DNA from: Chryseobacterium pennipullorum
GTDB lineage: Bacteria; Bacteroidota; Bacteroidia; Flavobacteriales; Weeksellaceae
Assembly (NCBI RefSeq): GCF_003384725.1
Contig: NZ_QNVV01000018.1
Span: forward strand, 1 to 64,000
Length of the DNA stretch: 64,000 nt
Direction: 5' to 3'
The translations under genes were made by a program, and so were the position numbers. Position 1 is the first letter of the stretch; every line of letters begins with the position of its first letter. Below are positions 34,623 to 42,456 of the stretch, piece by piece. The notes under the pieces are model-generated. The model was not told the origin of the DNA, did no database searches, and saw nothing but the letters and a program-made list of their open reading frames with translations.

Positions 34623-35693
34623 TTAAAAAATCTGTTTAAAATCTTTCGAATACGGAGAATACGATCCGTAAACCGCATCAAAATCTATATCAAGATTTTC
34701 TACCTTAAACTTCTCATCAATCTGATCCAAACAGGTCACAACAAGGTTCTTTTTAACCGAAAGTACATATGCCGCATCCAGTTTCAAAGCATAATTCAAA
34801 AGGTTGTAATCTATTTCTCCTGTCCTCAGCTCCTTTTGATAATCATTAAATGTACAGGTTTCTTCTTCATTATTTCTCAGATCCATTTCTTTTTCATTAC
34901 TCATCCAGCCGTTTCCGTGGCGGGTTGCATAACTTCTGGTGACATAATACATTTCAATGTCTTCAATTTTTAAAAGCTTACAGATTTCGCAAGCATTTTT
35001 TGAAGTCGTATATGCATAGGTCACATTGGGAAATATCCCATGATCCATATCGAGTAAAATACCCTGGCTTCCTTCAAAAATAAGGTGGTTGAATGAAGCC
35101 AGCCAGGTATAATCATTTATTTTCCAATCAATGCTATCAACAGCTTCTAAAAAAGGGCGTAGAAGTTCATCAATTTCTTTTTCGTCTGCAAATCCATAAT
35201 AATAAGCAATCCCTTTAAGCTTTTCCATCAGCATTTCTCTCGGTGCGATAAGGTCTATGGCAAACAGTTTATACGGACTTTCATGTCTTTTCATGGTGGC
35301 TCCTATTCCTTTTCCGCAGGTCCCGTGTTCCAGATTTCTTGCGTTGGTCCGGTTCTGCCATACATCAAAAGGAGTCGTAACCTTCGCGAGTGGATGAATA
35401 TGGAGTTCAATATTCCCGTTCTTTGTCTTTAGGTCTTCTCTTTCATTGAGCAGAAAAACCGGATGAATAGTGCAATGCTCTGTTAAGTAAGAAGGCAAGC
35501 CACGAAGTGCTCCGCTTGCAAAACTTGAATGTACATGCTTTCTCTCATCAATCATCACCGTATGGGCCGCCTGCTGGCCTCCTGAAAAACGGATTACCAC
35601 CGCTTCCGGATTCTGAGAAGCCAGAAAATCTGCAGTGATCCCTTTTCCTTCATCACCAAACCCTAGTCCTATTACGATCTGCGCTTTTTTCAT
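34623..35693 (-). CDS. Divergent adenylosuccinate synthetase-like protein
   Basis: A 356-residue PurA-fold protein, shorter than housekeeping PurA (about 420-430). It keeps the GTP/IMP loop GFGDEGKG with the catalytic Asp, so it is not the Ser variant of phage PurZ. It also keeps the catalytic His in GGQQAAHT (canonical GGHNAGHT), HGTCGKGIGA and FEGSQGILLDMDHGIFPNVT. The C-terminal purine- and guanine-binding segments are unlike PurA. It probably makes a modified nucleotide or conjugate for the ADP-ribose system; the substrate is unknown. It is the fourth gene of the NrtR-linked operon. Confidence 0.78.
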   Translation of the reverse strand: MKKAQIVIGLGFGDEGKGITADFLASQNPEAVVIRFSGGQQAAHTVMIDERKHVHSSFASGALRGLPSYLTEHCTIHPVFLLNEREDLKTKNGNIELHIHPLAKVTTPFDVWQNRTNARNLEHGTCGKGIGATMKRHESPYKLFAIDLIAPREMLMEKLKGIAYYYGFADEKEIDELLRPFLEAVDSIDWKINDYTWLASFNHLIFEGSQGILLDMDHGIFPNVTYAYTTSKNACEICKLLKIEDIEMYYVTRSYATRHGNGWMSNEKEMDLRNNEEETCTFNDYQKELRTGEIDYNLLNYALKLDAAYVLSVKKNLVVTCLDQIDEKFKVENLDIDFDAVYGSYSPYSKDFKQIF

Positions 35694-35725
35694 GTCCTTT
35701 TATTTTAAATGTCAATTGCCTTGTT

Positions 35726-36571
35726 CTAAAGCATCTGAAACTGATCTAAACCTGTTGTTCCTAAGGTTTTATTTTTAAACTTATCGCAGATAATTCCTTT
35801 GATAACATTGGGGATTTCTCTGTGATCTTCAATGGATATACAGTTTTGTCCTAACAATTCTCTCCATCCTTTGTCTGCTCTCAGTGCCTGGTCTGAATGT
35901 AAAACACTGATATGGTATACTTCATATTTCTTTTTTACTTCTTCCAGCAATTCAAGATGAGTATAGGTTTGTTGCCCGCTACCCATAATTTCCCTGATGG
36001 CAGAAGCAGGAAGTATCTTTAAACAAGGTTCATCTCCAACGGTAAACAATAATCCTTTTTGTTTTCTTTTTTCAAAGGCATCTGTTCTGGTGTGGAAGGC
36101 TGCGAAATACCATGCTAACAAATAGCTTTCTCCGGCATTTCCTCCTCCACCGGATTCGATATAAGTTCGGGTAAGCCACATATCCAGTTCCTCATCTCCG
36201 GACTCAAACTGTCCTACCTGAAGCGGATAACCATCACATTCATGGTCTCCAATTCCAAGAAAGAGCAAAGCCGGATCGGGAACACCTCCCTGGATAATTC
36301 CACCCATTAGTTTTGGTAATCCATCTCTGATCAGCTCATGAGGAATATGTCCCATACTTCCTGTAACATCGAGCCCCAAAATAATTGGTACTGAGTCGGG
36401 ATGAACTTCTGAATCTCTGGATTCCCTGAAAGAAATTCCGTGAGGATTCATAGATTCATGGGCCATTCTTTTGGCATTCTGGGTAAAAATTTCACCCGCG
36501 GATTTTGTTCCGTACCCTGCTTTTCTTGCTCTGTCATAACGAGCATCTAAATCGTATCTTGTACTTCCCAT
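35726..36571 (-). CDS. vWA domain protein
   Basis: A 281-residue cytoplasmic protein with a von Willebrand A domain. The MIDAS motif DVTGSMG lies near residue 69, and TYIESGGGGNAGESY is a second loop. No signal peptide or membrane helix is seen. vWA proteins of this type occur in predicted NAD-utilising operons. It probably scaffolds or regulates partner proteins in a metal-dependent way (inference). Confidence 0.8.
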   Translation of the reverse strand: MGSTRYDLDARYDRARKAGYGTKSAGEIFTQNAKRMAHESMNPHGISFRESRDSEVHPDSVPIILGLDVTGSMGHIPHELIRDGLPKLMGGIIQGGVPDPALLFLGIGDHECDGYPLQVGQFESGDEELDMWLTRTYIESGGGGNAGESYLLAWYFAAFHTRTDAFEKRKQKGLLFTVGDEPCLKILPASAIREIMGSGQQTYTHLELLEEVKKKYEVYHISVLHSDQALRADKGWRELLGQNCISIEDHREIPNVIKGIICDKFKNKTLGTTGLDQFQML

Positions 36572-36573
36572 AA

Positions 36574-36909
36574 CTATAGTGTTTTTCCAAATAAATATTC
36601 AAATCTCTTCTGGGTTACTTCCAACTGAATATTCAGATTTCTGATGGTTAATGATAATTCTATGTCTTTCTGAACGAATGCTTCGGGATTGAAATCGGCA
36701 AAAGTCAGACTGTTTCTGTCTAAAGGGCTGATATCAATAAGCCCTTCCCGTTCGCGCTCAAGTCTTTTGATTTTAAGTTCGATATCTTCGACTCTGCGCC
36801 TGTAAATCAGTTCGGAATCTGCCCCGATGATTCTTGCACGGTCTTCTCTGATCTGATCATTATTTCTTTGTAATGATTCGATAAATCTTGGTTTTAATTC
36901 ATCTTTCAT
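36574..36909 (-). CDS. Small coiled-coil protein of the ADP-ribose operon
   Basis: A 111-residue protein starting MKDELKPRFIESLQRNNDQIRED, with heptad-rich helices RRRVEDIELKIKRLEREREGL and IELSLTIRNLNIQLEVTQKRFEYL. The open frame starts with a TTG at 36915, but the ATG at 36909 is the likely start. It ends 2 bp before the vWA gene. No family is recognised. A regulator palindrome lies 16 bp upstream, so this is the first gene of the main transcript. Confidence 0.7.
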   Translation of the reverse strand: MKDELKPRFIESLQRNNDQIREDRARIIGADSELIYRRRVEDIELKIKRLEREREGLIDISPLDRNSLTFADFNPEAFVQKDIELSLTIRNLNIQLEVTQKRFEYLFGKTL

Positions 36910-36924
36910 GATCAATATTTTATA

Positions 36925-36945
36925 TTTGTGTTAGTATTACGCTAA
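36925..36945. promoter_or_regulatory. Putative NrtR operator before the ADP-ribose operon
   Basis: Left half TTTGTGTTA, 3-bp centre GTA, right half TTACGCTAA. It fits the palindrome TTnGnGTnA-N3-TnACnCnAA shared with sites at 37530, 37584 and 38564. It lies 16 bp upstream of the coiled-coil gene. Confidence 0.65.
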
Positions 36946-36985
36946 TTAAACAAGACATAGCAATTCCTTTCCTTCCTAAGGATGG

Positions 36986-37528
36986 TTATGCTCTTAATTG
37001 ATCTCTTACTTCCATCAGAGCAAATCCTAAAAGGTTTTCTCCGTTCCATAATAAAGGATTGTCTGCTCTGCTGTCTGTTTCCAGCATCCCGATACCCCAA
37101 ATTCTGTCGTACGGACTTGCTTCCACCAGAACTTTGTCTCCAGTTGACAAAAGGAAATCTTTAAAGTTCTGATTTTGAGAAAACTTCAAAAAATTTCCCT
37201 GAATGACAATTCCGCATTTACATTCATCCCAAACTTGCGGATCAAAGTTTTTTACTTTCCGGCCTAAAGCCTTGGCCTGATTGGGAGTAGCGGCCTTTAA
37301 GATTTCTTCTTCTGTTTCACGATCATTAAATAATCTTGCTTTTCCGGCCATCATATAATGTTCTGCCGTTTTATAGATGATCCCATTTTCCTTAAATTTT
37401 CCGGGAAACCACTGGCTGAAGCATGACTTCGATACCCTATCCGTTGCTGTATGTCCCCAGAAAAAGAGAAATCTGATCCTTTCTTTCTTCTGAAAACGTT
37501 CTGTAGTATTTTGTATGGTGTATTTCAT
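36986..37528 (-). CDS. NADAR family N-glycosidase
   Basis: A 180-residue YbiA/NADAR protein with FFWGHTA, CFSQWFPGKF, AEHYMMAGKARLFND, and the C-terminal RADNPLLWNGENLLGFALMEVR. Members cleave N-glycosidic bonds of ADP-ribose derivatives or riboflavin intermediates. Some reverse ADP-ribosylation of guanine in DNA. ATG 37528 (MKYTIQN) is used, since the longer frame needs a TTG start. Two regulator palindromes precede it, and a third separates it from the rest of the operon. Confidence 0.88.
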   Translation of the reverse strand: MKYTIQNTTERFQKKERIRFLFFWGHTATDRVSKSCFSQWFPGKFKENGIIYKTAEHYMMAGKARLFNDRETEEEILKAATPNQAKALGRKVKNFDPQVWDECKCGIVIQGNFLKFSQNQNFKDFLLSTGDKVLVEASPYDRIWGIGMLETDSRADNPLLWNGENLLGFALMEVRDQLRA

Positions 37529-37529
37529 G

Positions 37530-37550
37530 ATTGCGTTATTTTTACACAAA
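37530..37550. promoter_or_regulatory. Putative NrtR operator adjoining the NADAR start
   Basis: Halves ATTGCGTTA and TTACACAAA around TTT. It matches 11 of the 12 fixed positions of the shared palindrome and lies 1 bp upstream of the NADAR ATG. Confidence 0.55.
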
Positions 37551-37583
37551 TTTAAAATATTACCAGTATTGGAACCAAATTTA

Positions 37584-37604
37584 TTTGTGTTAATTTTACG
37601 CTAA
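37584..37604. promoter_or_regulatory. Putative NrtR operator upstream of NADAR
   Basis: Halves TTTGTGTTA and TTACGCTAA around ATT. It matches all 12 fixed positions of TTnGnGTnA-N3-TnACnCnAA, and its halves are identical to those of the site at 36925. Confidence 0.65.
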
Positions 37605-37730
37605 TAAATGTAATAAATTGATTTTCAGTGATAAAAATTTAATTTCGATAAACACGAACACCACAGGTTTTTATCACAAATGGCACTAATCCTTAATTGG
37701 TTTAGGGTAAAGCCGAAAGACTTTGATCAT

Positions 37731-37755
37731 AAAAAAACGGACTAAAGCCCGTTTC
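37731..37755 (-). terminator. Terminator of the Nudix regulator gene
   Basis: AAACGG and CCGTTT pair around the loop. On the minus strand seven T follow. It lies about 105 bp after the stop. Confidence 0.65.
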
Positions 37756-37860
37756 TATTGAATGTTTTCAATTGATATTTTATACTGTAGCTTCAGAACG
37801 TTTTATAAATATTTGTGGATTTTTGTGCACAACATCTGTGAACTTTATGTTTAGATACAA

Positions 37861-38556
37861 CTATTTAATTTCAAAATAAAAGCCCTGTTCTTCAAGCTCT
37901 TTATATTTTTCTTTATTGAAGGTAAAAAGCTTTCCGGGTCTGCCGCTCCCTTCTTTTTTGACGTTGTTAGTTTCGTTAAGAAGTCCGTAGCTCATGATTT
38001 TCTTGCGGAAGTTTCTCCTGTCAATTTCCTGACCTACAATTGTTTTATAAAGATTTTCAAGGTCTGAAAATGGAAATTCCTCATTGAGGAGATTAAAACC
38101 GACCGGCTGGTATTGAATTTTGGTGCGAAGTCTTTTTAAGGCCATCTCAATGATGGTCTGGTGGTCAAATGCAAGAGAAGGAAGTGCATTAACGCTGAAC
38201 CATTGTGCATCTTCAGCATCGGAATCTGCAAACAGTTCGTGATAAGAAGGATTCACAAGTCCCAGATAGGCTACTGAAACCACCCGGTTTCTAGGATCGC
38301 GACCCACATTACCGAATGTATAGAGTTGCTCTAAAAAATCGGGCTTTATGCCGGCTTCTTCATAGAGTTCTCTTTTTACTGCGTCATCTACACTTTCTTC
38401 ATCCAGAACAAGACCTCCGGGAAGAGCCCAACCTCCTTTAAAAGGCTCGATATTTCTTTTAATCAGAAGAATCTGAAGATCTTTTTTATCAAAATATCCG
38501 AAAATAACAGCATCTACGGCTACTTTTATATCCTGTAATTTTTTTGGAGACTCCAT
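37861..38556 (-). CDS. Nudix-winged-helix regulator (NrtR type)
   Basis: A 231-residue protein. The N-terminal Nudix domain has a complete Nudix box GLVLDEESVDDAVKRELYEEAGI (G-x5-E-x7-REL-x-EE-x-G-I; pattern at about 47-69). The C-terminal winged helix lies at about 155-225 (ENLYKTIVGQEIDRRNFRKKI, SGRPGKLFTF). NrtR-type proteins repress NAD metabolism genes and release DNA on binding ADP-ribose. The intact box also allows ADP-ribose pyrophosphatase activity. A palindrome of the operon type lies 8 bp before its ATG, suggesting autoregulation. Sugar-responsive relatives exist in Bacteroidota, so ligand identity is inferred from context. Confidence 0.85.
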   Translation of the reverse strand: MESPKKLQDIKVAVDAVIFGYFDKKDLQILLIKRNIEPFKGGWALPGGLVLDEESVDDAVKRELYEEAGIKPDFLEQLYTFGNVGRDPRNRVVSVAYLGLVNPSYHELFADSDAEDAQWFSVNALPSLAFDHQTIIEMALKRLRTKIQYQPVGFNLLNEEFPFSDLENLYKTIVGQEIDRRNFRKKIMSYGLLNETNNVKKEGSGRPGKLFTFNKEKYKELEEQGFYFEIK

Positions 38557-38563
38557 ATATTAA

Positions 38564-38584
38564 TTTGCGTTACGAATACACAAA
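38564..38584. promoter_or_regulatory. Putative autoregulatory NrtR operator
   Basis: Halves TTTGCGTTA and ATACACAAA around CGA. It matches 11 of the 12 fixed positions of the palindrome also found before NADAR and the ADP-ribose operon, and lies 8 bp upstream of the regulator ATG. Confidence 0.62.
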
Positions 38585-38678
38585 GTTACGATTTCTCATC
38601 ATAACAAAAAAAAATTTCACATATAATAAAAGTTCATATCTTTAGTTATTAATATAACCATCTTAAAACTAAATTATT

Positions 38679-39323
38679 ATGAAAAAACTATTGACTGTTC
38701 TTTCCGTTGCTTTTTTATTAACAGCTTGTGAGAAAGGAAAAACAACCGCTGCCAATGGTTCTGTTACTACGGACTCTACTGCGGCAAATTCAGAATGGAA
38801 ACCCGTAGACTCTGCGACAGCAACCAAAGCCTGGATGGAGTATGCCACTCCTGGAGAAATGCATAAAATGCTGGCCAAATCTGATGGAACCTGGACCGGA
38901 GAAACTACCATGTGGATGGAAAATGGAGGAAAGCCTATGACCAGCCAAACTGAAACCACCAACAAAATGATGTACGGCGGGCGCTATCAGATGAGTAACC
39001 ATAAAGGAAATTTTATGGGAATGCCTTTCGAAGGAATGAGTATTGTAGGATATGACAATTCTAAAAAGAAATTTATCAGCACTTGGATCGACAATATGGG
39101 AACCGGAATGATGCACGGTGAAGGAGATTGGAATGCTTCCACAAAATCGGTTGAGTTTAAAGGAAAAATGACCGACCCTGCAAGACCTGGAAAGGACTGC
39201 GATTTCAGAGAGGTCTTCACCTTTGTGGATGACAATACTCAAAAACTGGAAATGTACGGACCTGATTCCAAAACAGGAAAAGAATACAAAACAATGGAGA
39301 TCAAATACACCCGTAAGAAATAA
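38679..39323 (+). CDS. DUF1579 family lipoprotein
   Basis: A 214-residue protein with lipoprotein signal MKKLLTVLSVAFLLTAC (lipobox LTAC, lipidated Cys17). A Thr/Ser-rich linker and a DUF1579 domain follow (GTWTGETTMWMENGGKPMTSQTE, FEGMSIVGYDNSKKKFISTWID). The function is unknown. A -7-like TATCTTTA lies at 38637-38644, about 35 bp upstream of the ATG. Confidence 0.85.
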   Translation: MKKLLTVLSVAFLLTACEKGKTTAANGSVTTDSTAANSEWKPVDSATATKAWMEYATPGEMHKMLAKSDGTWTGETTMWMENGGKPMTSQTETTNKMMYGGRYQMSNHKGNFMGMPFEGMSIVGYDNSKKKFISTWIDNMGTGMMHGEGDWNASTKSVEFKGKMTDPARPGKDCDFREVFTFVDDNTQKLEMYGPDSKTGKEYKTMEIKYTRKK

Positions 39324-39327
39324 GACA

Positions 39328-39356
39328 AAAAAACCGCTTCATCTGAAGCGGTTTTT
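39328..39356. terminator. Bidirectional terminator between the DUF1579 gene and lepA
   Basis: AAACCGCTTCA pairs with TGAAGCGGTTT around a 2-base loop, with A and T runs on each side. Two converging genes share it. Confidence 0.88.
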
Positions 39357-39372
39357 ATCTTTATAGTCAATA

Positions 39373-41169
39373 TTAATCATTCAGCTTTAATACAGCCATG
39401 AACGCGGATTGTGGTACTTCTACCCTACCAATCTGTTTCATCTTCTTCTTTCCTTCTTTCTGCTTTTCCAAAAGTTTACGTTTTCTGGAGATATCTCCAC
39501 CGTAACATTTTGCGGTAACGTCTTTTCTTAAGGCTTTAATGGTTTCTCTTGCGATTACTTTCGTTCCTAATGCTGCCTGAACTGCAATATCAAACTGCTG
39601 TCTAGGAATCAGTTCGCGAAGCTTTTCACACATTCTCTTACCAATGTAGTATGCGTTGGAATCGTGAATCAGGGAAGATAATGCGTCTACCATATCACCA
39701 TTGATCAGGATATCCATTTTTACAAGCTTGGAAGCTCTGAATCCGATTGGGTGATAATCGAATGAAGCATATCCTTTAGAGATTGATTTTAATCTGTCAT
39801 AGAAGTCGAATACAACCTCAGCAAGAGGCATATTGAAAATTAACTCAACTCTTTCTGATGTTAAATAACTTTGGTTAACAATTTCCCCTCTTTTTTCGAT
39901 ACATAAAGTCATTACCGCTCCCACGAAATCGGATTTTGTAATGATAGAAGCCTTAATAAATGGTTCTTCTACTCTATCCATCGTAGAAGGATCCATCATT
40001 TCAGACGGGTTGTTAATCAGTATCGGAACTTCAGGTTCTTTTTTGGTATATCCAAAATAAGAAACGTTGGGTACCGTTGTGATTACGTTCATATTGAACT
40101 CTCTGTCCAGACGTTCCTGAACAATTTCCATGTGGAGCATTCCTAAGAATCCGCAACGGAAACCAAAACCAAGAGCGGCAGAACTTTCGGGTTCGAAAAC
40201 CAGAGAAGCATCATTCAGTCTTAATTTTTCAAGAGAGAATCTCAATTCTTCAAAATCCTCGGAATCAATTGGATAAATTCCGGCAAATACCATTGGCTTT
40301 ACTTCCTCAAATCCTTCAATAGGTCCTGCTGCAGGTTTATCAAAAGAAGTAATGGTATCTCCTACTTTTACTTCACGGGCATCTTTAATCCCCGAAACCA
40401 GATAGCCAACATCGCCACAGTGAACGGTTTTCTTTGGAACCTGCTTCAGTTTTAAAGTCCCTACCTCATCCGCTCCATATTCTTTTCCGGTAGCAAAGAA
40501 TTTGATTTTTTCGTTTTTGGAAATACTTCCATTGACTACTTTGAAATACGCTTCGATTCCTCGGAATGGGTTGTAAACAGAGTCAAAGATCAACGCTTGA
40601 AGCGGGCCATCGGGATTTCCTACGGGTGCAGGAATTCTTTCAACGATCTGCTCCAAAAGATGGTGTACCCCTTCTCCTGTTTTACCTGAAACTCTTAAAA
40701 CATCCTCATATTCGCAGCCAATAAGGTTCATGATCTCATCGGTTACTTCTTCAGGGTTAGCGGAAGGAAGGTCAATTTTATTCAGAATAGGAATAATCGT
40801 CAGATCATTTTCCAGTGCAAGATAAAGGTTACTGATGGTCTGTGCCTGGATACTCTGTGCAGCATCTACAATAAGAAGCGCTCCTTCACAGGCAGCAATA
40901 GAACGGGATACTTCATAAGAAAAGTCAACGTGTCCCGGTGTATCAATAAGGTTTAAAATGTATTTTTCTCCTTTATACTCATAATCCATCTGGATCGCGT
41001 GTGACTTGATGGTAATCCCACGTTCTTTCTCCAAATCCATATCATCCAGCGTCTGAGACTGTAATTCTCTTTGGGTCACTGTATTCGTGTACTCCAATAG
41101 ACGGTCTGCCAGGGTACTTTTACCGTGGTCGATATGAGCGATTATGCAAAAATTTCGTATGTTTTTCAT
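39373..41169 (-). CDS. lepA: Translation elongation factor 4
   Basis: A 598-residue translational GTPase that back-translocates or rescues stalled ribosomes. G1 AHIDHGKST, G2 RGITIKS, G3 DTPGHVDF and G4 NKIDLP are present. The LepA-specific C-terminus is also intact (YHPIGFRASKLVKMDILINGDMVDALS, RETIKALRKDVTAKCYGGDISRKRKLLEKQKEGKKKMK). A -7 element lies 20 bp upstream of the ATG. Confidence 0.97.
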   Translation of the reverse strand: MKNIRNFCIIAHIDHGKSTLADRLLEYTNTVTQRELQSQTLDDMDLEKERGITIKSHAIQMDYEYKGEKYILNLIDTPGHVDFSYEVSRSIAACEGALLIVDAAQSIQAQTISNLYLALENDLTIIPILNKIDLPSANPEEVTDEIMNLIGCEYEDVLRVSGKTGEGVHHLLEQIVERIPAPVGNPDGPLQALIFDSVYNPFRGIEAYFKVVNGSISKNEKIKFFATGKEYGADEVGTLKLKQVPKKTVHCGDVGYLVSGIKDAREVKVGDTITSFDKPAAGPIEGFEEVKPMVFAGIYPIDSEDFEELRFSLEKLRLNDASLVFEPESSAALGFGFRCGFLGMLHMEIVQERLDREFNMNVITTVPNVSYFGYTKKEPEVPILINNPSEMMDPSTMDRVEEPFIKASIITKSDFVGAVMTLCIEKRGEIVNQSYLTSERVELIFNMPLAEVVFDFYDRLKSISKGYASFDYHPIGFRASKLVKMDILINGDMVDALSSLIHDSNAYYIGKRMCEKLRELIPRQQFDIAVQAALGTKVIARETIKALRKDVTAKCYGGDISRKRKLLEKQKEGKKKMKQIGRVEVPQSAFMAVLKLND

Positions 41170-41188
41170 TTAAGAATCTTGTAATTTG

Positions 41189-41196
41189 CAAAGATA
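41189..41196 (-). promoter_or_regulatory. -7 element of the lepA promoter
   Basis: TATCTTTG on the minus strand, about 20 bp before the lepA ATG. It matches TAnnTTTG. Confidence 0.5.
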
Positions 41197-41301
41197 AGAA
41201 AATGCAAGAGATTTTTTCATCCTTAATTTTTTCTTTTTAACTGAAACACAAATAACAATACACAAAAAGAGAGACAAAATCCTCTCCTTATTTTCAGAAT
41301 G

Positions 41302-42321
41302 TTACCTGGTTTTGCCAAAACTTTCAGGTAAAAGATAATTTCCTGTAAAGGGGTCAAGGTAAATCTGAGATTCTTCGACATTGCTTTTTTTACCTAAAAT
41401 ACTGGCATCTATAACCGCTCCGACTATCGCCCCTACTAAACCACCTGCTGCACCACCAATCATCGCTCCATTGGCAGCCGTTTGGGGAAACAGGTCTGCT
41501 TTTGTTGCCTGAATAAAGACCCCGTCACCATTTTTAAAAATCTCGGTATAGCCCACAGGAATATTTTTGTATGCAGTGCCGTTATGCACAAAGGCATAAA
41601 ATTTTCTTATTCCCTTTTTTTCATCTCCCTTTACCGCCTTTGTCACTATACCCTTACTGTTAGTCTGCAGAGAGTATCCAGGTTCGGGGTTGTGAGTGAA
41701 AAAGCTGTAATAATCTGTATAAGCCCCTTCTTTTAATTCGTCTGCTTTTAAAATATCAAGTTGATCCTTCAGCACAACGGAATAATTCGGAAGATCGTTT
41801 TCTGACACGCTCAATTCCCAGGGCGTTGTTTCGTAGGATTTTTTAAGGAGATCCGTAAAAACCAAAGTGATTCTTTTCGCCAATGTTTGTCCCATATACG
41901 GAGTGTTAAGTGATGAAGCACTCACTATGGTATCTTTTCTGTCAATAAAATGATACCCGTCCTCTTTTTTTAGAAAGGTGCTTGCTCTTAATTCAAGCTT
42001 TCCGATCGAATATTTTTCCTTTTTATCCTCAGAAATTTTTAGGTTCTCCAATACCAAAAACAGGTCATTCTGGCCCCTTACCGGATTGTATTTATAAAAC
42101 CAATCCTGCAGATCTTTACTTGCATTATTTTCTAACCCTATTTTTACCTCGTCTTTATGGTACATTACCATTCCTACGTCCTGATCAGCCCTGAGATCTA
42201 TTACTGTAAAACTTTTTACAGAGTTTCTGCTGTCTTTAATAGATTTTGAAAGATTAATGGTTTCTGTTTTCTGACCCCAAATTAAGCCGGAAAACAATAA
42301 AAAGAAAAATATTTTTTTCAT
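41302..42321 (-). CDS. Secreted glycine-zipper protein, tandem paralogue 2
   Basis: A 339-residue protein with signal peptide MKKIFFFLLFSGLIWGQ. It shares its layout with the neighbour at 42457-43491: an early TVIDLRADQDVG/TLIDNRTDKEIG segment, a mid LxLVLENLKI/IVIMLEELKI segment, and a C-terminal glycine zipper (GAMIGGAAGGLVGAIVGAVI) followed by YLDPFTGNYLLP. The zipper suggests membrane insertion or oligomerisation in the envelope. Function unknown. It is the last gene of the sigma-factor region. Confidence 0.78.
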   Translation of the reverse strand: MKKIFFFLLFSGLIWGQKTETINLSKSIKDSRNSVKSFTVIDLRADQDVGMVMYHKDEVKIGLENNASKDLQDWFYKYNPVRGQNDLFLVLENLKISEDKKEKYSIGKLELRASTFLKKEDGYHFIDRKDTIVSASSLNTPYMGQTLAKRITLVFTDLLKKSYETTPWELSVSENDLPNYSVVLKDQLDILKADELKEGAYTDYYSFFTHNPEPGYSLQTNSKGIVTKAVKGDEKKGIRKFYAFVHNGTAYKNIPVGYTEIFKNGDGVFIQATKADLFPQTAANGAMIGGAAGGLVGAIVGAVIDASILGKKSNVEESQIYLDPFTGNYLLPESFGKTR

Positions 42322-42440
42322 CTGTACGTTTTCATCAAAAATATGAATTTAGTGGATAGTTAAACGGCTCTCACAAAAATAATTTTGTAAGAGCCGTCCA
42401 ACATTAAAAATAAACTATTATAGGTTTTGTTCAGGCACCC
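42311..42440. repeat. Duplicated intergenic segment, copy 1 (with terminator hairpin)
   Basis: About 130 bp, roughly 93% identical by eye to 43481-43610. It includes the first codons of the downstream gene, a hairpin at 42363-42397 (ACGGCTC...GAGCCGT extended by ACAAAAT/ATTTTGT), and a decayed copy of the 3' end of the gene at 43589. Confidence 0.75.
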
Positions 42441-42456
42441 ATCATTTAGTAAATTT

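Noticed and set aside
34623..35693. Phage-type PurZ (2-aminoadenine DNA synthesis)
   Set aside because: The GDEGKG Asp that PurZ replaces by Ser is kept, and no phage or Z-genome companion genes are present.
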